A stretch of 64,000 bases of DNA from Odobenus rosmarus divergens (lineage: Eukaryota; Chordata; Mammalia; Carnivora; Odobenidae): assembly GCF_000321225.1 (NCBI RefSeq), contig NW_004450566.1:138097-202096 (forward strand). Reading direction: 5' to 3'. A model generated the notes under the pieces. That model saw nothing but the letters and a program-made list of their open reading frames with translations, did not search any database and was not told the origin of the DNA. Shown piece by piece: positions 59,129-64,000 of this stretch. Position 1 is the first letter of the stretch. Every line of letters begins with the position of its first letter. The position numbers were made by a program, and so were the translations under genes.

Positions 59129-61290
59129 TATATATACCTCACATGTAGGTAAGGTTCTTAGGCTGCTAACCACCAGCAACAAACAAGCTTTGTCCTCAAG
59201 TCTTTGGAAGAAAGGGAGCATGATGGAGAATGAGAGCAGGACTTCTCAACAATCTCTCCTAACCTTTGTTCCACTCTGTGAGTGTGTGTATAAGTGAGCA
59301 CTGTGCAGATGGGGGCAGGAGCAGGCCTCAGAGCGAATCACACTCATTTTGGGACCCAAAGGTGAATCTTAATGTATATCATGGTATTTTGTCCAGCTAT
59401 GGAGCTGGGGTGGGGTTGGAGGTTAAGGAATGATGACAAAACAGAGTTCTGAGTTTTTATGTCACCTTTCCTCAGTGGTTTTCAGAGCAGCAGCGATGCA
59501 GATGGTACAGCCTGACTTAATCTCAGGATTTTCCTGTAAAAAATCTGAGAGCAAGGTGTTGCCAAGCAACATTTACATCTTTAAAATCTCAAAAGCTTAA
59601 ATTACACTGTCTATAGATTTAGTATATCTCATTTTCTGAAGGCAGTATAAATTAGATACAAATTTTATTTGTATCAATAACTATGCTCTTAAGAATGAAA
59701 AGGATGTAGGAAGGAGCTCATGTTCACAGCTGGTAAATCTGCGTAACAGTTTGGCCCCCACGGGCAGTAAAGCAAGAGTCCTAATGAAAAGAGCAGGTTG
59801 TGTATGACAATTAGGGCAGGTGGGGGTGGATGAGTGGGAACTTCAGAACTAAACTGTAGGGACCTCTGAGTGGACCAGAGCCTCTGGGACTGTTGAAGGC
59901 CACAGCTAAAGTGGGATTCAAGACCTTGTCAAATCTAGAGCCATTTGAGAGACTAGACTTTCAGGGGAACTTGGAGATACTCATCACTCCCCTTTCTGAT
60001 ATATAGGAGCCTATTCCACAGCTTGTCTAGATAGTGAAGCAGTAGGCAGTCCTTTATTCCAGAATGGTTACAAAGCATTTTCTTATAAACTGTACTTTAA
60101 ATTTATGGAATATGAAGGGGTGGGGGATGACTATGAAATGACTGTTACTGGGAGCCCTAGGGTCAGCTTCTGGGAGAATGGGCTACCACCACAGGAAAAG
60201 AAATACTGAGGTCTGATTTAGAAACAATCTTGGAAGACCATCCCTTTGTGTGAAAGGAACTTTTCTATTTTAATTATAGTATTTTAGGCTTCTGCAAGTC
60301 AGTGGAATGCCATTATATTTAGGGACACATGGTCTACTTGAAATTTTTAGCTTAATGCCTTAAGAATGAAATATTACTTAAAAAAAAGTATCAAAGACTA
60401 TGATTCCAAACAGTTTCTTACTCAAGACAAAGAATATAAATATATGCTACCATGTTCTGGGAAGTTGGAAAAGTAATTTTAATTTTCATTCCAAAAATGG
60501 GGGGCTGAAAATCAAAGGCTTGGGACCACAATCCACAGCCCTCCTTCCAAACACCAGTCTGTCTCTGATAAAAAGCTACAAAGAAAGTTTCAGGAAACTT
60601 TCAGACATTTATAATTAACATAAACACTGTATACCAAGATGTTTAAGTCAAAACTTCTAATTATTCTGAGATACAAGCTCAGGCATACAGCAATGGAACA
60701 CTGTCTAGAAGGTCATTTCAACATCAAGTCACAGAACTCTGATTTATATAAAGACGTAGGGCAGTAACACAATGTGCACACTGCTGCAAATTTTCATACA
60801 GACATGCTAACATCCGCTTAAAAGCCATTGGTACCTTTACAGCAGAGGTTTCTTACCCTTAAGTACTTTCTACTCAATATTGGATTGAGGTACATGCTAG
60901 ATTGAAAACAGGAATACCATCAATTTTTTTTTTGCATTTATTTAAAATTAATGCTTTGCTCTTTTGTGGGTATTAACAAATGATTTAAACTTACAGACTT
61001 TTCTTTGAATTTTAATATCCAACCCTGATGATTATAAGTGCTCAGTAAGATGCTCATGGCCCAGCAGTAACACAGTTGGATACAACTCTTGGGTGACTAA
61101 AGCAAACCCATAGTTCTGGCAGGCCCTTTAAGATCAAATTACTTGAATTTCTTCATTTTATAGATTAGGAAAACAGAGACACTCGATGATTGCTCAACAT
61201 TATGACTATTTAAAATTGCAACCCCTGTACTCCTGACCCCCTGACCCTGCTCCATGTTTGTCTAAAACACTTAGTAACTGTACTATGTAC

Positions 61291-61443
61291 AGATTATGTT
61301 TACTGTCTTTCTCCCCTGACCAGAATATAATCCTTGGAAGGACAGAGGCTTTTGTCTGTTTTTTTCCCTGAATATATCACCCACATCTCAAATAGTGTCT
61401 GCTATGAAATAGTCACTCCATACATGTTTGTTGAATGAATGAA
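61291..61443 (+). repeat. L2 LINE 3' end
   Basis: ctgtctttctcccctgacca, acagaggcttttgtctgttt and catgtttgttgaatgaatga closely follow the L2 3' terminal region. Confidence 0.85.
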
Positions 61444-62543
61444 AATGTTGATTAATGCCTGAGCCAGGACTAGAACTAAAGTATATGCTTTTTTCCCCCC
61501 AATATTTCCAAAGTATGCTGAAAAGTTTCCTCACGTGAAAAAGGTTCTAACCTGAAATAAATTTGGGAAATGCCAGGTTAAAAGAATGACTTTCTCTGCT
61601 GTAGGTCCTTTCATACTGAATAATAGTTTCCCATTTTATAAAACCTCAGAACCCACCTCCTCCATTTCTCTAGTATCTTAGGGGAATAGCTGGTCTCAAT
61701 ACTTTATTACTAATAAGTTTATTATTTTCCTATACATAAACTATATGCCTTAACTTGGATAAAAAAAATTGCTACAAACATTTAAACATTACAATTCTCT
61801 GTTGTTCTCAAACTCTTTCTAGACTCTTAATGATTCTGTGATTTCCTAAAAATCTAGAAAATTCAGTTTAGCTAGAGAAATATATTTGCATGTACTGTTC
61901 CAGAGTTAAGGGGCAGAACGAATAATCTAGAATCAGAACAGAAAATAGAAACCTCAACCTGAAAGCCACAAGTCCTATTTTTCAAACCGGAGTAGCAGTT
62001 ATGACTTTAGGCCTAACATTATGGGCTTAGGGAAGGAAAAAAAAGCCTGTCAGATCAACCCAGACGTGAAAACCAATGCCTGGGGAGTAGGGAGGGGAGA
62101 GTATCTTTCACCAGCAATAGAAAAAGTATTTAGGGACATCAGTAACAGCTAAATATTCCTACTGACAAGGAATAGCAGGAGTTGGAGAGGATCCCATGCA
62201 TACTAGGTAACATCTGAAATACCCACATGATACTGTACTGAGGAGAGTAGTGCAAAATGCTAAATTTATCTAGCACAAAGAGAAATATTGGCAGTTATCG
62301 AAAAAAGTTCAGGCCATGTAACAGTTAATAGAATAATTAAGGACAAAATAAATCCATTTATTTCCTGCATTCTTCCTCTTTATCAAGATGTTATTATAGA
62401 AAAAACGTAGAATAGCTTTCCTTATTCTTCATATAGCTGCTTTAGATCCAGTATTAGAATTTCTTAAAAAGTTCTTGATGAAAGGGTAGAGTAGACCAGT
62501 ATTGAGCTTCCTTGGTTCTACTACTTCTGTGGGATACAGTCTT

Positions 62544-62738
62544 TTTTTTTTTCTTAAGATTTTATTTATTTATTTGAGAAAGAATGAGAGAGAGCACACG
62601 CAGAGGGAGGGGCAGAGGATTAGGGAGAAGCAGGTTCCCAGCTGAGCCAGGAACCCAATGCAGGACTCATCCCAGAACCCTGGAATCATGACCTGAGCTG
62701 AAGGCAGACGCTTAACCGACTGAGCCACCCAGGAGCCC
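62544..62738 (-). mobile_element. Can-SINE, full length
   Basis: Complete element with the perfect 17-bp duplication ctgtgggatacagtctt at 62527 and 62739. ELL2 intron 2, sense. Confidence 0.96.
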
Positions 62739-62875
62739 CTGTGGGATACAGTCTTAAACCTTTCCTGAGAACTGCATTCTCATCTCTAATGTATTCTTTT
62801 AAATTTATGGCCATCTTGGGGAAAACATCATCAACAGCAACATTTCAAAACTAATTTTAATTGGTTACAAGTAAG

Positions 62876-63120
62876 CAACAACATATTAATTGAGTGCCTA
62901 ATGTGTCTACATTTCTGTGACACAATAATGAACAAAAGCTACAAAGATCCTTGCCATTATGGCACATTATGTATAGAAATCCAGGAACGATCAGGAGATG
63001 GGGAGAAGTGGAGGGATTCAGGATATATTTTGCAGATAGATACAGCAAGATTCCTAGGTATAAAAAAAAAGAAACCAAGGATGACACCAAGGTGTTTCTC
63101 CCTGGAAAATTGGAATTATT
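62876..63120 (+). repeat. Old interspersed repeat, internally deleted copy
   Basis: The start (attaattgagtgcctaatgt) and a distant 3' part (ggattcaggatatattttgc, aaggatgacaccaaggtgtt) of the same old repeat are joined without the middle. Confidence 0.55.
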
Positions 63121-63123
63121 TCA

Positions 63124-63222
63124 GAGTGTGAGTGTGCATGTGTCTGTGTATATGTGTGTACACATATATATACATGTACATATATTCATATATTTATACA
63201 CACACACACACACATATATATA
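63124..63222. repeat. TG / TA / CA compound microsatellite
   Basis: TG-rich half followed by TATA and then an (AC)n half, so the two ends are complementary and could fold back on themselves. Confidence 0.85.
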
Positions 63223-64000
63223 GTATCTTCGATATGATGATGAGTACTTTAATATAACCCAATTCATACTGTCTGGGTGCACTAAAATACAATTGACCAA
63301 TGCTGGTTTCACCAGCTAAAAAGAGGCTTCAAAGTGAGTTTTGTTATGACTCATTTTGTAGCTTCATGGTTAAAAACTGAGCAGAGACCAGGTGGCTGGG
63401 TACAGTTGGGTGGTAGCTGGGTATTTCCAAGAAAAAAGGGGGGATGACAGTTATTGGCAGGGGAAAGATACAAACGGCAGGTACTAGAGATACTGTATCA
63501 AGGAAAAGGTATACAGACTATGGAGTATAACAGAATAGAAAATTTAGATTTAAAAATGACTACAAAATTGAGAAATGCCAAAGAAGCTTTTAGAAGAAAA
63601 GTGAGAGAATCTAAGTTTTTTCAAACTTCATGGCTGGGCTAATCCAGAAGTCTTTTTTTGGCAGCAAAAACTAAAGTCTCCCATTGAGTTCCAGAACTCT
63701 CATCATAAAACTGCTTTTCATTTTCCTTTTATTAACCAGTCCCTTCTAATATTTATATATATTCCACAGAATCAATGCTTATATAGAAAAAAATTTTCAT
63801 CTTATCCCTAAATCTGCCCACCCTCTCATATTGTTTATCTCCCAGTTAATAAACCACCGTTCATCTAGTCACTGAGGTTATTGGCAGCCTGGGGAGTCAA
63901 CCTTGAATCTTCCCTCTCTCACACCACCCCATGCCCCTCAATATCCAGATAATCACAAGTCATACTGCTTTCACTTCCTGAATGATCTCTCAAATATATG

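Larger units (their letters stand above)
55282..64000 (-). other. ELL2 intron 2 (partial)
   Basis: No exon was recognised. It contains L2 and MIR fragments, a MER5A-like hAT copy, two Can-SINEs, an old unassigned repeat at 62876-63120 and a TG/TA/CA tract at 63124-63222. The rest is AT-rich unique sequence. Confidence 0.8.

Noticed and set aside
1..64000. Endogenous retrovirus LTRs, CRISPR arrays, rRNA genes, bacterial-type operons
   Set aside because: None seen; the window is ordinary mammalian genomic DNA.

Overview
This is a mammalian genomic window, almost certainly from a caniform carnivore. The diagnostic signature is a set of tRNA-derived Can-SINEs (SINEC type: a tRNA-like head ending in the gagccacccagg motif in antisense view, a TC-rich body and an AATAAA/poly(A) tail), many with intact target-site duplications. 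Older MIR, L2, L1M and hAT-Charlie fossils sit around them. There are no bacterial-style genes. Nearly all continuous ORFs are chance frames, so real coding sequence has to be read as exons.

Positions ~25,260-64,000 hold the 3' half or more of ELL2 (RNA polymerase II elongation factor) on the minus strand. Ten coding exons (3 to 12 of a 12-exon gene) can be placed to the base. All have GT/AG borders and consistent phases, and together they give 576 codons plus a stop. Exons 1-2 and the promoter lie beyond the right edge. A 3'UTR of about 3.8 kb follows the stop codon and ends at a good AATAAA signal with a U/GU-rich downstream element near 25,277. ELL2 acts in the super elongation complex with AFF1/AFF4, P-TEFb and EAF proteins.

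Positions 1-25,250 lie downstream of ELL2. In other mammals this interval separates ELL2 from the GLRX side of the locus and contains a lncRNA in human (LINC01554); that comparison is from memory. The first 8 kb are GC-richer and poor in repeats. They hold a small CpG-rich island with a consensus CTCF motif, an unusual excess of AP-1 sites, and a set of plus-strand splice-site pairs ending in an AATAAA signal. Three of these candidate exons (2071-2103, 5051-5124, 7757-~8045) join into one uninterrupted 105-codon ORF. This is the best candidate for an undescribed gene in the window. From 8 to 25 kb the sequence is mostly intergenic: a probable HAL1/L1M element broken by two SINEs (14.5-17.3 kb), an L1 3' end (19.4-20.2 kb), and MIR and L2 copies.

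All 11 Can-SINE family copies seen inside ELL2 lie in the same orientation as the gene. That fits selection against antisense SINEs, which bring poly-pyrimidine/AG splice acceptors.
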